Shown: piece by piece, positions 1 to 11,220 of the stretch | Numbering within the stretch: position 1 is the stretch's first letter | How the letters are laid out: each line of letters starts with the position of its first letter | DNA from: Phymatolithon calcareum | Taxonomy: Eukaryota > Rhodophyta > Florideophyceae > Hapalidiales | Assembly (NCBI GenBank): GCA_977006965.1 | Contig: OZ345363.1 | Span: 2,356,001 to 2,420,000 of the forward strand | DNA: 64,000 bases | Direction of reading: 5' to 3' | Position numbers and translations under genes: made by a program | Notes under the pieces: generated by a model | Database searches by the model: none | Seen by the model: the letters and a program-made list of their open reading frames with translations, nothing else | What the model was told of the DNA's origin: nothing

Positions 1-99
1 GCAGAGAAAGACTCTAGCACTAAGCCGGGAACTACAAATGAGAAGACACCAGAAAATCTTGGGATACATCAAGAGGAAACCTCGGAAAATGCTATTTAA

Positions 100-790
100 G
101 AAAAAGTGGCGTTTGGCAAGCTTCAATGTTGGAGGCTCTCCGGAGATCCCAGCATACATAGAAAAAATTATGAAAATCCACGGAATAAACATGGCTGCAA
201 TAACTGAAACACACTTGAGACCAGAAGTGTAAATTCTATCTGATTTCTTCTCTATGAACGCAATGCGCCCGCCTCCACAGACGGGGCGAAATTCTGGAGG
301 ATTTTCGCTATTCTTTCGGAAGCACTCTGGGAGACGTCTGATCTTTAAACACACAGAGACAAAATTTCAACTGATTATCGCCCAAGTGGGGGAGATAAAA
401 GTGAGAGCTGTCTACATATGCCCGGCAGCAAGCAGAACGGAAACCGAGAAATGCCTGATCATGGTCAATACGTATGCACGAGGAAAGGCAATTGCGTGCG
501 GCGACTGGAACGCTCGGCACCTGAGGTGGGATCTCCGCTCAAATAGGAGAGGCAACCAGCTCTTCCGCGGGGCAACAGCAAAGAACTGGGATGTCCGAAC
601 TTGTACAAGTTTCAGCTTCCGAACCAAGCAGTTCAAGAGCAACATCGACTTGTTCATAACAAAAGGAATTGAGACAGAAACGGTCTGCTCACCAAGAGAC
701 GTCTGGACAGGTAATATGCAGCACCGACCAGTGACGACAAGTTTTCTGACTCGCCAAAACCATACAAGAGCTCAAAATCGACGAATATCC
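100..790 (+). pseudogene. LINE EEP endonuclease domain, interrupted
   Basis: The family nicks target DNA to prime reverse transcription. Visible family motifs in order are SFNVGG near 121, ITETHL near 200, GDWNARH near 500, SNIDLFI near 640 and an HRPV box near 722. The last box normally reads SDHxPV, so its Asp is replaced. A stop codon at 230-232 separates the first two motifs from the rest, and a short stretch before the second frame at 254 is unreadable in frame. Assigned from motif order and from its place just upstream of a reverse transcriptase. It is almost certainly inactive. Confidence 0.75.
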
Positions 791-1290
791 GTTAAACAAT
801 GGAGACATGAAGAGAAACAAGAAAAAGTTCGAGAACTATACGGGGCGGCCATTCCAGGAATCCTCGATGATCTGAAACGATGCAGCACTCGCCAGGAACT
901 AGATCGTCTTTACGAAAAAATAGAGAATACGCTATGTGAGCCGTGGAAAGAAAAGAGAACTAGCCCACCACGCTACAAACAGTTTTGGAACTCAAATCTC
1001 GAAACGAAGTGCAAACGTCGCAAGAAAGTGTACAAGAAAGCTCAAGAGCAGGATACAGAAGAGGCATGGAAGCAATATGAGGAATGCCGTAAAGATATTC
1101 GCAAATTGGTGAACAGAAGGAAGCGGCAGCAGTATCAAGAATACATAGTCGATCTTGAGGAAAAGGATGGGTCCGAGGAAATTGAACAAATCTCCCGAAT
1201 GCCGAAGATGAGAACGCGAAGAACGTCTAGGAACAAGATGACCGGACGTCCATTGCATAAAACGCTGTTCACGGCCCACGTGTCCCAGGC

Positions 1291-2998
1291 ATGCCGAGAT
1301 GTCAGGGATGGCGACCAATCCCTTCGCACTTTGACTGTACTCCTCAAATGCGGAATCTTATCAAACTAGCAATCCTGAAAGCTCCAACCAGAAAGGCCCC
1401 AGGCCTGGACGGAGTGAAAAGCGAAATGTTGAAAGTGGACCTAGAGGAATGCACAGACCTAGTCTATGAGCTATGGACAGCCTGCGGCAGATGCGGAACA
1501 CTTCCACAATCGTGGATGAAAGCTCTCTTGGTCCCGCTGCACAAGAAAGGAGACCATGACGATCCAAAAAATTTCCGACCCATATCCCTACTGAGTCAAG
1601 TCCGAAAGGTTGTTGAATCCGCAATTGATATTATGCTCCGTCAAAGATACAAGAACCACAACATCCAGCTGGGATTTCAAAAAGGGAAGAGTACGGAGCT
1701 CGCAATCTTGACGGAACTGGAACTACAAAAGCGAGGGCAGCGATGCATCGCAGTATTGGACCTTAAGGCAGCGTACGACACAGTGCCTAGACAACACCTG
1801 CAAGAGCGAATGAGAAGGCTTCTACCGCAAGAGCTATGCGTGATGATCGAACGATTATTGATGCCTTCCTGGGTATCTGCGATTGGTGCCCCGCAGCAGA
1901 AGTGGTTCCTAATTGACAGAGGAGTACCTCAGGGGTCTCCGCTGAGTCCAAGTTTGTACAACCTTTTCATGAACGAATTCGCGGAAGAATAAGCCGAGTA
2001 CCACGAGAAGTTGCAGATGTAGCTGCAGTCCTCTTTGCGAACGACGTTATTCTATCGGCAAAGACACCAGCGGGACTACAGAGACTGTTAAACATTGCAC
2101 CGAAATGGGCAAGGGACAGGCAGATGGTTTGGAACACGAAAGCTGGGAAGAGCGAAGTACTTCTCTCGGAAGACACAAGATCACCCATTTTCAAGCTTCC
2201 AGGGAAAACGTTGGCAAAGGTCAAAGAAGTATCATACATTGGCATCTCGCTCAGTACTGAGGGAGTTACCGACACAAAAATGCTTGAGCGAATCCGACAC
2301 GTTTCGTTGCGAGCACTCAGCCCCTTGAAAGAAGTGAAGATATACAAGGCGTTGATACAACCAAAATGGGATTATGCAATGCACCTGACACCATGGACGC
2401 CGAGAGTCCAGAGAGCTATCGCAGAAGTAGAGAAACAATTTTTCGCACAAGTATTCGGTCCAATATCGAAAAAGCGCTATGTCAGACTTCGCCTTCTTTG
2501 CCGAATTCACAACGCCGAAAACAGGAGACTCGTTCTAGTACTGAAAATGCTGGAACGAGCTAGATCAATGAAAAGGAGCCTTCTAGCCGTCCCAATCGAG
2601 AAAAGAGATGTGGTTAAACTACAATGGGTTAGTCGAGACATATCGGCAATGCTACAGTACGATCTATTAGAGACGGCACTGGCTTTCCTCAAACAGGGAG
2701 TTCAGCAAAATCGTTGAGGACCTTGCTCTTCAAAGACGAAGGAGACGACTCGGAGTCCAAAAGAAATAGAAAAATTCTCTACGATCTGCCTGGGTCCACC
2801 CCGGCGATTATCAGACTCTCGAAAACACGGCACCGCCAATTAGCGGTAAAGTGGGCATTCGGTCGGTTTCCCCCAATGAGCACATCACTTCTCACAGACA
2901 AGGTCGGTGATACTGTACCAATCCTCGTGAGAAACCTGGAAGAATACCTCGGAAGATATCAACTGACCAGGAGATTGATATCACTGAAAAAGCTCTAG
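1291..2998 (+). pseudogene. LINE reverse transcriptase and C-terminal region, broken
   Basis: RT fingers and palm are recognisable: KAPGLDG near 1396, FRPISLLSQVRK near 1573, motif A VLDLKAAYDTVP near 1755, and GVPQGSPLSPSLYNLF near 1921. The frame stops at 1990, and the catalytic box continues in another frame as FANDV near 2036 where the family has (F/Y)ADD; the second catalytic position therefore looks lost. Downstream, 2124-2717 holds the thumb-like part (WNTKAGKSEV, SYIGIS, HLTPW) and 2714-2998 the LINE C-terminal segment with RHRQLAVKWAFGRFPP. A similar RHRxL...FP signature is seen in the LINE copy at 51110-52459. This is an inactive relic. Confidence 0.85.
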
Positions 2999-3264
2999 AC
3001 AAGCTACTCTTCTTCACTATCGTCTTTTTCGATGACATGGAATAGACAAGGCGCCAATTGAGGAAATCTGATCAGTGGACCCCAAGCTTTTCCGTCCGCC
3101 CTTTTAAGGGAGAGGGTTTTTGCAGCTAGGGCTACGACGTTAACCCGGGTTACAAGTATTTGAATATATGATCGAAGCTAAAACGTAGCTGCTGAAACGC
3201 ATCTCCCTTGCAGTTTCATGAGTGTTACTGAGGGCGTTTAATAAATTCCAAATTCAAAAAAACG

Positions 3265-3371
3265 TCTATGTCACTAATATGAAAAACAGCACGTCTGTGT
3301 CACTAATCAGAGAAACGATGGTTCAGCGTCACTAATCCTAAAAATGGCTCTTCTGTGTCACTAATAGCAAC
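3265..3371 (+). repeat. Left subterminal array, four copies at exact 29-bp spacing
   Basis: CACTAAT cores begin at 3272, 3301, 3330 and 3359, so the spacing is exactly 29 bp three times. Unit text between cores is only partly conserved (GTCTGTGT or similar just before the core), so the phase is conserved more strictly than the filler. Such arrays at transposon ends usually bind the transposase; that role is inferred here. Confidence 0.85.
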
Positions 3372-4429
3372 TCAATAAGACGAACTTATGCTCTTCGGCA
3401 AAAGTTTCGGAAAACTGTTCGAAATATCAATGCCGATCATGTGAATAGATTTTATCTATACTACACATGTCGAGTGCTGAAAGTGATTGCATCTCTGAAT
3501 GCAGTCGTGATCACGGCCGTATAGAGAGACTGTGGTTGATGCAGCTACATTCCTCTCCACTTGCAGAAAGTTCTCCTCGCTCCAATACACGAGAATGGGA
3601 CACACAGGAAACAGGGAAACTATCGCCAAGCAAGTAATTATCGAGAGTGCTATCAATATGAAGCTGGTCGAGATGTTCGTTAACCACTGGTACCAGCTTG
3701 GAATCTAGAAGCATAGATCTGGCCATTATAAGAGCCGCGGAGCTGGTGAAAAGAGAACAACTGTCGAGAAGCTGATCAAAAAAGGATATCAGGCATATTT
3801 AGCTGCTTTTCTCGTGCAAGCCCGATGTTGGTTACGTGTGCATCTACAGAAAAGCTATTAGATTGCTAAAAATTCCGATAGTTATCATATATAAGCCGAT
3901 AGGGACTAGCGCTGGCGGTAAAGAAAATGTAAGCGAGGAAGAAACTAAAGCAACAGGGATATCAATTTCCAACTGTGGTGGTGAGACACCTTTCCTCGTT
4001 CAAAGTTACATGCTATAAAGTGGCGAGAAACGCACTTCCTGAATCGAACGAGCCACGTAATGGAGCCCTGCGTCTGCGCAATAGACTGTGATTGAGGCAT
4101 TTATGCCACTGTTATGAGTTTCAACATTTGGTGATGCCGACAAGAAGTAGCGTTCAGTAGACAACATGGCCTCCTCAGTCCGAGTTTGTAAATCAATCTC
4201 ATGGATGAGATTTCCGAGCGGATGAGCAACATTCTGAGTACCTGGGCGGATGTTCCCGCTATCCTATTCCTAGACAACGTTCTGTTGTAAGCGAAAACAC
4301 TCATGCTGGTAAGGAGTTTTGACTGGATTCTGTCTTAAGAAGATCTTCTTATTTTGTTGGTGTAACACGATTCAGTAGTGTGCCAAAAGTCAGCTCTGGT
4401 CTTCTCCTAAAATCAGAGGAACAGCACGT
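3372..4429. other. Transposon interior, no gene seen
   Basis: No supportable reading frame, RNA gene or repeat was found here. The stretch lies between the left subterminal array and the nested LINE fragment and is probably decayed internal sequence of the DNA transposon. Confidence 0.5.
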
Positions 4430-4960
4430 GTGACATTAAAGCTGACGAAAAATATCCCGACCCACGTTCCGGCAGTTACGTATCTTGGAGTTTCCCGAGG
4501 TCCCACGAGAGTATCAGAAACGAAAATGCTACGACGCCTGAAGTATGCAATGTCCAACATGTTTGCGATACGCATACTTGGAATATTCAAGGAAGGGCTG
4601 ACCATCCAAAATGCATCCAGGTGGACAAAGCACGACTCCAGCCACGCTGAGAATACGGAATGCATCTAATGCCACGGCCAAAAAAACGTTCGGACCACCA
4701 CAAGAGTTGAACAACCTTTCTTCAGCCGAGCATTCGGACTGCTGGAAAGAGGAAGTACTGACAGATTCCGCATTATATGCCGAATCCAAATACGGGAGAT
4801 CCTTTCTTGCGAGGTTCTGAGGAGGAAAATGGCGAAAGAAAAATGGATTTTGAAAATCCGCCTGAAAACTAAAATACCCAAGAGCTGCATCATACAACGA
4901 ATGACACTGTCCCGATGGATAACAGAGAAACTTTTGTTGGAGAAGTCAAACTAATCAATA
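4430..4960 (+). pseudogene. LINE C-terminal fragment nested in DNA transposon
   Basis: The translation VTYLGVSRGPTRVSETKML near 4465 matches the post-palm segment of the window's other LINEs (VSYIGIS...GVTDTKML at 2245, LSYLGIS...GVTDDA in the copy near 34.5 kb). After frame changes, a segment near 4763-4940 (RFRIICRIQIREIL, then a basic stretch) matches the LRLLCRI region of the same elements. There are several frameshifts and no complete domain, so this is a decayed insertion or a captured piece. Confidence 0.65.
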
Positions 4961-6249
4961 GAAACAGTCTGCGGAAAAGCAAGATCTTCATTGAGTGCAT
5001 GGAAAACGAAGAAGGTCTGTTCTTAAGCAAAGCACAAGATGTTTAGTAAGACACGACGCGTATTGGCCGGGGCGCCCGCAGCGAACACCACAAGAAAACC
5101 GCGTATGACATAGGATCGTTTAGGGCCCAAACTTTTCCCCACACACTATGACAGGCAGAAGGCTACAAGAGACTGCACAATGGAAAGTACCGTAGAAACG
5201 GACAACGCCTTGCCCGATTATTCGTGAGACTGTGAAGAATTTTAATAGATGTCAACTAGAAAACGTTTACAAGATAAGTCTTTTCGATACCCAAGTAACA
5301 ACCGTGCCGTCCAATATCGAGCCCGCGACTTTCAGCTGACCTCAATGCTGCCTCTCTGAGCAACTATGAGTTCTTCCGCTGAGCCGATAACACCATGATC
5401 AGGTCTTCAAATCGATCTGTTCACTACCGTAGGCTCATACAGTACATTATTAGTACGAGGTCCAATTTTATGAAGCACATTGGTCATCATTCTGGAAGCA
5501 AAATTTTATGTCAACAATATCCCCAGAATCGGGGACACCGGGGAAGCACAGCAGCCTTTGGGCCCAAATGAACCAAATAAATGCCGGGCCAAATTACTGC
5601 CGTGCTCCCCCAGTGATCCCTGAAAAGAACAGAGAGATATTTTTGTTTAGCACATCATTTGCAAGCAATGACGGATTGCACAATAGTTATTGTAATTCCA
5701 CGTACACGACTCAAAATAGAGTTGGTGCAAGCCATTGAAAAGAATGGACTTGAGTGAAAGAGTGGGAGGGTGGAAAAGGATGAACTTACCTCTCAGAACA
5801 GTGGCTGTAAGGAGAGTTTGGTTAAGTAGGGGGCGTGAGGGGAACGCTCCCTACAAGGACCGAGTAATCGAACCACTTGACCTCTTTTGGGTTACATGTA
5901 CATTGTAACGGAACCCGCCCCGCGCTTGCTTCCATTCCTGGGTATAGCAGTTACACTGATACCCCGTTTCGTGGCGATTGCGTGGCCTGACGCTGCAGAC
6001 CGCTCGATTATTCTGAGCGTTCGGCAAGCTTCCTGTTCTTGGCATGAAACTTTTCATTAGCGTAAAGCATGGGCACAACATAAAAATGCAATATCTCAAT
6101 TTACGGTGATGTTCTGAGACAAATCCAACGCCAAGGTGCCAGCCCTATTTATAGTGGCATGAAGCGCTCAAAAGTCAATAATGTTTAATTTGTCGTAACG
6201 GAACCAAAGTGAGAGACTAGGAACATGTAATGAAAAAAGGGAGCAAACT
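4961..6249. other. Transposon interior, no gene seen
   Basis: Only short unsupported frames occur. Nothing recognisable was found on either strand. It lies downstream of the minus-strand transposase relic, where a 3' region of the element would be expected. Confidence 0.5.
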
Positions 6250-8383
6250 AAATTATTCAGATCAGTGGATTCTGATCAGGAGTCATGTGCACGAAAGCCG
6301 GAGCAGTGCGCCGTGGACGACCAGCTCTGCGACGTCCTGCAATTGGACGGTCATCTGCAGGAGCTGGAATACGTTTTCCTGCCGTGTGTAACGTAGCCCA
6401 TATAGAATTCTTGCACGCGAAATATCGCTTGAATTGTAAACAATTGCAATGATGCGTCACCAATTCCAGTTGGAGAAGTGATCCATCAAGATACAGCATT
6501 GCAGAATTCTTATCCTCCTCGGCTGAGTCTGCAGCCGTTACAATTGATTGAGCCCATTCTTTCGCACAGTTAAAATACCAATTCGTATTCAAATCAATTG
6601 GTTTCAAAACGTGTACATGTTTTCTCCACAATTCAAATTCGCCCCATGCTTCTGCAAAAAACTCTTTCATAGACGTTCCAAGATCTGGGTTCGTTATAAA
6701 CCCATAGTTGCTGTACTCTGAAATGCATTCTGCCGCAGTCTCGTTCGCAGTATGCCACGTTTTACGAGACTTGTCATCGATGCACGTTTCAAGACAGGTG
6801 TCAGCCGAGATTCTGTTCTCCCGAGCGCTTTTTGGAGAGATAAAGTACCCTGCAGACTCATCCTCTGCGAAAATCGTCCCGGGATTTGCATCAAAGATAG
6901 TCTAGAACTCGACAGCGCCAGAGAAAGCTCTTCTGATTCGTCCGCGAGAATGGTTTGTGAGTTCAATATTGCTCCTCAAATCCAAGCATCCCATTGGAGG
7001 AGGACACGTACTGCCTCCAAACTTGAGTGATTGGTAAAGGAAGAATGAATGCATGCCGTCTAAAAAGGACACCAATGTCATCCTCGGTTGATGGCTTTCA
7101 GCGTGTGGTTGTTGAAGTTTTCCAACCCGTTGTTATCCAACGGAACGAATCGACCCAAAGAAGAAGTTGACCAGCCATCTCGACTAGGAGCGAAGTATTG
7201 CGTTGAAAGATTGTCCTCCATATCATGATGATAGGCCGCCAGCAATGTTGCTGTGACCATGTCGGTGCCGTGACGAAATAAATCTTCGTTTCGAATACGT
7301 TGGAGCCATCTGAAAATCTCATTAATGTACGTTAGATGAGACACGCCCTGCAGAGTTAGCCACTTGTTCCGTTCCCTCGTTGTTAGGCCTTCGGGCGCCG
7401 TGAGGTTCCACTTCCCCTTAATACCTCTGTTGTTTTTGAGAGCATGGAAGAAAAAATTGCCAACGGATGAATTGGGAAATACGGATCGGAACGCGTTGTA
7501 AATTGCTGGGCAGTTGTCTGACATAGTGCAGTCAGGGTCACATTCAATATCCAAATTTTCCAAACTGGTTTTAGTGCAGCGGAAAGAGCTTTCAAACGTA
7601 CCTGTGTCTTCCTTGTTTGATACGCAGAGTGCAAGTAGATTGAACTGGTGACAAGCGTCCGTGACACTAAGTGCAATGACTGGGTAGTTGTTCAATATAA
7701 CTTTGTGTTTGGAGTCGGTAACCAGCTGCATTGTTGCGATGGTATTCTCAACTCTTGCGTAATTTCGCAGCAATGCTTCCGTGGTGAGAAAAACGCGCAC
7801 TATGTCATCACGCCCACGACCCGGAAGGGCGTCTCCGGCGGCATGCATGACGTAATAGTGATGAGGATCTTGGTCTGGGCTTCGCTGATTGTCGCACATG
7901 AAATCCCAGAGACCAGCAATAGTGCACTCGAAGTATTGCTTTGCGGCAACGGATCGATTTCTCTGGCGGTACCCACTAATTTGACTCTTTTTGATATCTT
8001 CCACATCAGAGCTTTGTGCTCCTCTCTTAAAAGCTCGTCAATCAGTAACTTGTGCAGATCACTTGGCTTGATTCGCAAATTATATCTCATTGCGTTAAGG
8101 AGAATGTCCTTGTGTGCCGTGAGAAGACCTCGTGATATATGTTCGGCACCGGAGTGATGATGTTCGACCCCTTGCGGCTTCTCGAGTGTGAATAAACCGG
8201 TTTTCCAGTCGCGAACACGACGCATGCGAAACTTACACCCGGAGCGATAATGAATACTGCACTTGTAGTACATCTTATGTCCTTTATCCTGGTCTTTGAA
8301 GAACTTGTACGTGTCTTGCACATACTTTTCGACGGCATCATCTTGATCCTCGGCCAGGATGTCAGGGACAACAACAATCTAAT
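6250..8383 (-). pseudogene. MULE-family transposase with FLYWCH-like and SWIM zinc fingers, broken
   Basis: Read from 8383 downwards. An N-terminal zinc-binding region (YYKCSIHYRSGCKFRMRRV, then VEHHHSG) resembles the FLYWCH/WRKY-like finger of MULE transposases. The MULE core follows, with LVTDSKHK, MSDNCPAIYNAFRSVFPNS, HALKN and NGLENFNNH giving a plausible D-D-E triad. Next is an alpha-helical part (6660-7070) and a SWIM-like finger HCNCLQFKRYFAC near 6440, followed by basic GRRRAGRPRR. In the SWIM finger the usual CxH ends as CKN, so one zinc ligand is missing. A frameshift lies near 7980-8000 and stops occur near 7078 and 6903. It would have cut and pasted the surrounding element; it is now dead. 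Confidence 0.8.
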
Positions 8384-8929
8384 TCGTTACGACATGAGTT
8401 TGACGATAGTTGATCACCGATGAACAGATAGTCGTCATGTGTGTAAAGTTTCGCAACAAAATGAGAAGGTCCTTGTAGGCAATCGTAAACAATCAATAGT
8501 TGGAGACAACTGAATTGGCGATTGAAGTGATTGAAAACATGAACTGATCAGTTTACTATTCGCCATCTTATAGAAAATTTATTTTTCTGGAGCAATAGTT
8601 CTCTCTCGGAATGTGCTCCTCCGTATAACTCTTAATATACCATTCAGAGCAATTAATTACGCCTGCAGCTTTGCGAAAGCGTTGCCATCTTTTTGGAAAG
8701 GTTTCTTTACGTTATGGGCCAGTTTGACTTTGTCGTGATTTGACCGTTAGAAATCTAAACATTACAACCCGATGAGCATCGAATAAACTCTAAAAACTTT
8801 GTGCACAGCACCTGGAGCTTGCGAAAGTGGGCTCGGCAAGGAGTATTACTCAGTGCCAAATGCTGACCAAAGGAATAGAATTCTCAATAACTATATCTCG
8901 AAAATTGTTCATTTCTAGCTTCTTCTGTA
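8384..8929. other. Transposon interior upstream of transposase, no gene seen
   Basis: There is no supportable frame. The stretch lies between the transposase 5' end and the right subterminal array and may hold its promoter, but no clear TATA box was recognised. Confidence 0.4.
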
Positions 8930-9110
8930 ATTTTTAGTGACAAAGTCGACCCTTTGGAAGATTATTGACACTAAAATGCCATGCTTATAAATTAGTGACA
9001 CCAACGAGCTGTTTTTCAGATTATTGACACTGACGTGCCATTTATAAGAATAGTGACACTAAAATGCCTTTTTCGCAATTAGTGACACAGTAGCGAGAAT
9101 TAGTGACACT
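8930..9110 (-). repeat. Right subterminal array, about seven copies near 29-bp spacing
   Basis: ATTAGTGAC-like cores, some as ATTATTGAC or AATAGTGAC, start near 8933, 8961, 8991, 9020, 9049, 9078 and 9099. Most spacings are 28-30 bp; the last is 21. The orientation is opposite to the left array at 3265-3371, as expected for the two ends of one DNA transposon. Confidence 0.85.
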
Positions 9111-9124
9111 GAAAATATGCGTCG

Positions 9125-9464
9125 TAAATAAATACTATCATAGCGCCCTATTTTCTCATGAGCTCATGGGAAATAGGCCATCCCCCATGTCTTTCGTTGT
9201 GCATTCTTGCGTTACAGATGGTACGGGAGGTGGAGTCACACATTGGCACAGGCATCCAGAAATGCAGAGAGAAACGAAAACGACTTTTATCAGAGACAGA
9301 TTTACAATTCCAATAATGTGTATGTATGTTTTCAAGACAATTAAACTGATGTATACCCATCAATGCAAATTTGAGCTTGCTAATGTTTTGTCATGAGCTA
9401 GGAAAGGCGTTGGGAGCTTTTAAATAAATACTAACATAGCGCCCTATTTTCTCATAAACTCATG
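9125..9464 (+). repeat. 44-bp direct repeat flanking about 250 bp, upstream of secreted-protein gene
   Basis: 9125-9168 and 9421-9464 share 41 of 44 bases, beginning TAAATAAATACTA and including CATAGCGCCCTATTTTCTCA. The intervening segment has no supported gene. The second copy ends about 35 bp before the TATA box at 9499. It could be a local tandem duplication of promoter-proximal DNA or the edge of an unrecognised insertion. Confidence 0.8.
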
Positions 9465-9498
9465 AGTATCTGATGATTGCTCTGCATCTTTTGTGAAC

Positions 9499-9506
9499 AT
9501 ATAAAG
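9499..9506 (+). promoter_or_regulatory. TATA box of secreted cysteine-rich gene
   Basis: ATATAAAG lies about 150 bp upstream of the ATG at 9653, leaving a 5' UTR of roughly 120 bp. It lies outside the palindrome arm, so the second copy of the gene at 34 kb does not have it. Confidence 0.5.
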
Positions 9507-9652
9507 ACTCCCTTGTCTTAGTGTTTTGGTTATTGGCACAAAAGTGCTGGCACAGCACAGGAAAGTTGATCGCTTCGCTCTCTTCGCGACGGCACAAAGG
9601 AAGTCGAACACATTCTCATTTCCAAACTATGAACCCTCTCTTCACGCACATC

Positions 9653-10084
9653 ATGGCGAAGGCATCCTTGAAGTTCTTGTGTATAGCAATCATTTGCGCC
9701 TCTGTGGCCGCAGCTGGCTTTTCTGCCCGAAAGAAGGAGGATATGAACCCCTACCGAGCGACTGTCGACCATGCCGTCCGCAACAGGATAGCTATGCAAC
9801 GTCTTCCAAATCCCTACACAACGGCTCCACCAGACGGAAACCAAAAAATAGCTCTCTATAGCATTTCATGCAGAATCCTAGGCTCGTCAGTTGGCTGTGG
9901 CTGCTATGCAAAGCGTGGGCGCAAAGCTTGTTGGAGATACTGCATTCCAGGCCACGATCTGAGATCTGATGGGTGGTGCTACAGCTCCCGAACTGGATCT
10001 GCTTATCAGTTCTGCAGCCAAGATCGAGACTGCGAATCCCTCCGTCCAAACGTTTGCTACTGGGGCTGTGGGGCGAACAAGTGA
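9653..10084 (+). CDS. Small secreted ten-cysteine protein
   Basis: 143 aa. The start at 9653 gives a classic signal peptide (MAKASLKFLCIAIICASVAAA); an in-frame ATG at 9629 is an alternative. After a charged propeptide-like segment, the C-terminal 70 residues carry ten cysteines in the order C-x8-C-x-C-x8-C-x3-C-x11-C-x11-C-x5-C-x7-C-x3-C, consistent with five disulfides. I do not recognise the family. Such proteins are usually extracellular or lumenal, but the function here is unknown. The inverted-repeat boundary cuts this gene between signal peptide and mature region: bases from 9732 on have a mirror copy at 33994-34346, while the signal peptide and promoter exist only here. Between the copies the mature parts differ at four residues, none of them a cysteine. 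Confidence 0.7.
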   Translation: MAKASLKFLCIAIICASVAAAGFSARKKEDMNPYRATVDHAVRNRIAMQRLPNPYTTAPPDGNQKIALYSISCRILGSSVGCGCYAKRGRKACWRYCIPGHDLRSDGWCYSSRTGSAYQFCSQDRDCESLRPNVCYWGCGANK

Positions 10085-11094
10085 GTCGGACTCATTGTGG
10101 CTGTGCCAAGACTATGCCTCGGTATTGAACACAGCGAAGCAGTGGCTTTCATGTAGTGTAGTGACGAGTGTTTCTTTTCAACAGTGCTTGTTGATGCTTC
10201 TCTCTTTGTATTTCGTGGGGCGATGGTAAAAATTGGTGAAATTGTTTTGAAACAATGATAGTCAGTATTGTCGCGATGCTACTAGTGGAAAAGAAGTCAT
10301 GATTCTGATACAATTTCTATATAACGGCCATGAACGCGAATACGTTGTGCGGCCTGGCACAACGTATTTTTGAAACGAATGTCCGCATGTATCATAACAA
10401 TCCGCGAACGATGTGCAGGGGTAAAAAACGATATACAGTCAATCGTCGATAAACGGATGGCGTCTATCGGAGGGCCAGAAATCCAGATATCGATAATATT
10501 CCAGGAGCGATTTTATATCATATCGCAGAAACTCCACATGTACCTCAGTTTCTACAGACTGTCAGATTCAATGAAAGAAATCAGTAATCCGACGCTGTTG
10601 CATCGCCAAGCACTTCTGCTTTCGCAGCCTCATCTGAGCGTGCACCACAGCACTCGTGGCCGAGCGATCAGTGATACTGCGGAGTTTTCGCGGGGAGACA
10701 GGGCCATGTGGCATAGGCAGCCGTTGTTGACGTGCTAATTGCGGCAATCGATGCCGACACACTCGGCGAATCTGAGAATCCAGGTGACAGAGAAGCGGAT
10801 AGTGATACGATTGTATAAATTCAAATAATTGCAATTGTTTCCGTCGTTAGGCTCATGAGAACTGTCCGGCTCGGAACTTGTGCCACCTCTTTGGCAATCT
10901 GAAACTGCAGTGTATGTCTCTTGTTGTCGAACAAGACAGTGGCTTGCAATGCGAGCTCGGTCAATGGCGGAACAAGAAGGCTAAGAAAGACACTGTGTGG
11001 GGGAGAAAGAGAGAGAGAGAATTTTTTTTCGGTGGCGCTCTTTAGTGTGGACCGTGAGCTGCCCTCTTTCTCCCCGAAGGGCGAAGTAGGATAC
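10085..11094. other. Inverted-repeat arm, no supported gene
   Basis: Contains the hairpin at 10339-10368. Otherwise there are only short frames that differ between the two arms, including a 6-bp GCAGAG-type length change near 10711, so no coding constraint is visible. A purine run (GAGAGAGAGA) lies near 11010. Confidence 0.5.
10339..10368. repeat. Perfect 12-bp-stem hairpin
   Basis: AATACGTTGTGC, a six-base loop, then GCACAACGTATT. The same hairpin is intact in the right arm (33710-33739), although the surrounding arms have diverged by a few percent. Confidence 0.85.
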
Positions 11095-11103
11095 TATATA
11101 AAG
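11095..11103 (+). promoter_or_regulatory. Candidate TATA box TATATAAAG
   Basis: A good match pointing rightwards, towards the 3' end of the minus-strand ORF at 11221-11754. It has a mirror copy at about 32972-32980. No convincing plus-strand gene starts just downstream, so it could drive a non-coding or antisense transcript, or be chance. Confidence 0.3.
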
Positions 11104-11220
11104 TAGTGCTCGGTTTTGCCGGAGCTCTTGCGAGCAGCACCCAGCTCACTGTAAGACTAACTAAACGAGGGGAAAATTAAAAAGTACAACTCTATCGGAG
11201 ATCTGCCTTCGTCGGCAAAT

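Larger units (their letters stand above)
1..3263 (+). mobile_element. Degenerate LINE (non-LTR retrotransposon), 5' end outside window
   Basis: Three adjoining broken frames read in order as an endonuclease/exonuclease/phosphatase (EEP) domain, a reverse transcriptase and a LINE C-terminal region. The frames are interrupted by a stop at 230, a frameshift near 1320-1370 and a stop at 1990. The 3' end is placed at the AATAAA-like stretch and short A-rich tail at 3239-3263, directly against the 29-bp repeats of the next element. The element copies itself through RNA by target-primed reverse transcription, as known for this class; this copy cannot do so because its frames and RT active site are broken. 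Related, better preserved copies lie at 34480-36057 and 51110-52459. Confidence 0.85.
3264..9110. mobile_element. MULE-type DNA transposon with 29-bp subterminal repeat arrays
   Basis: The two ends carry inverted arrays built on TGTCACTAAT (left) and ATTAGTGACA (right), and between them lies a minus-strand MULE-type transposase relic (6250-8383). The outermost repeats at 3272 and 9107 were used to set approximate ends. I found no convincing long terminal inverted repeat or target-site duplication, so the exact ends are uncertain. A LINE fragment (4430-4960) is nested inside. The left end directly abuts the A-rich tail of the upstream LINE, which may have inserted into it. Confidence 0.65.

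Noticed and set aside
3264-9110. CRISPR-like interpretation of the regularly spaced 29-bp repeats
   Set aside because: Eukaryotic context; repeats are short cores with drifting filler, inverted at the other end of a transposon, and no cas genes are present.
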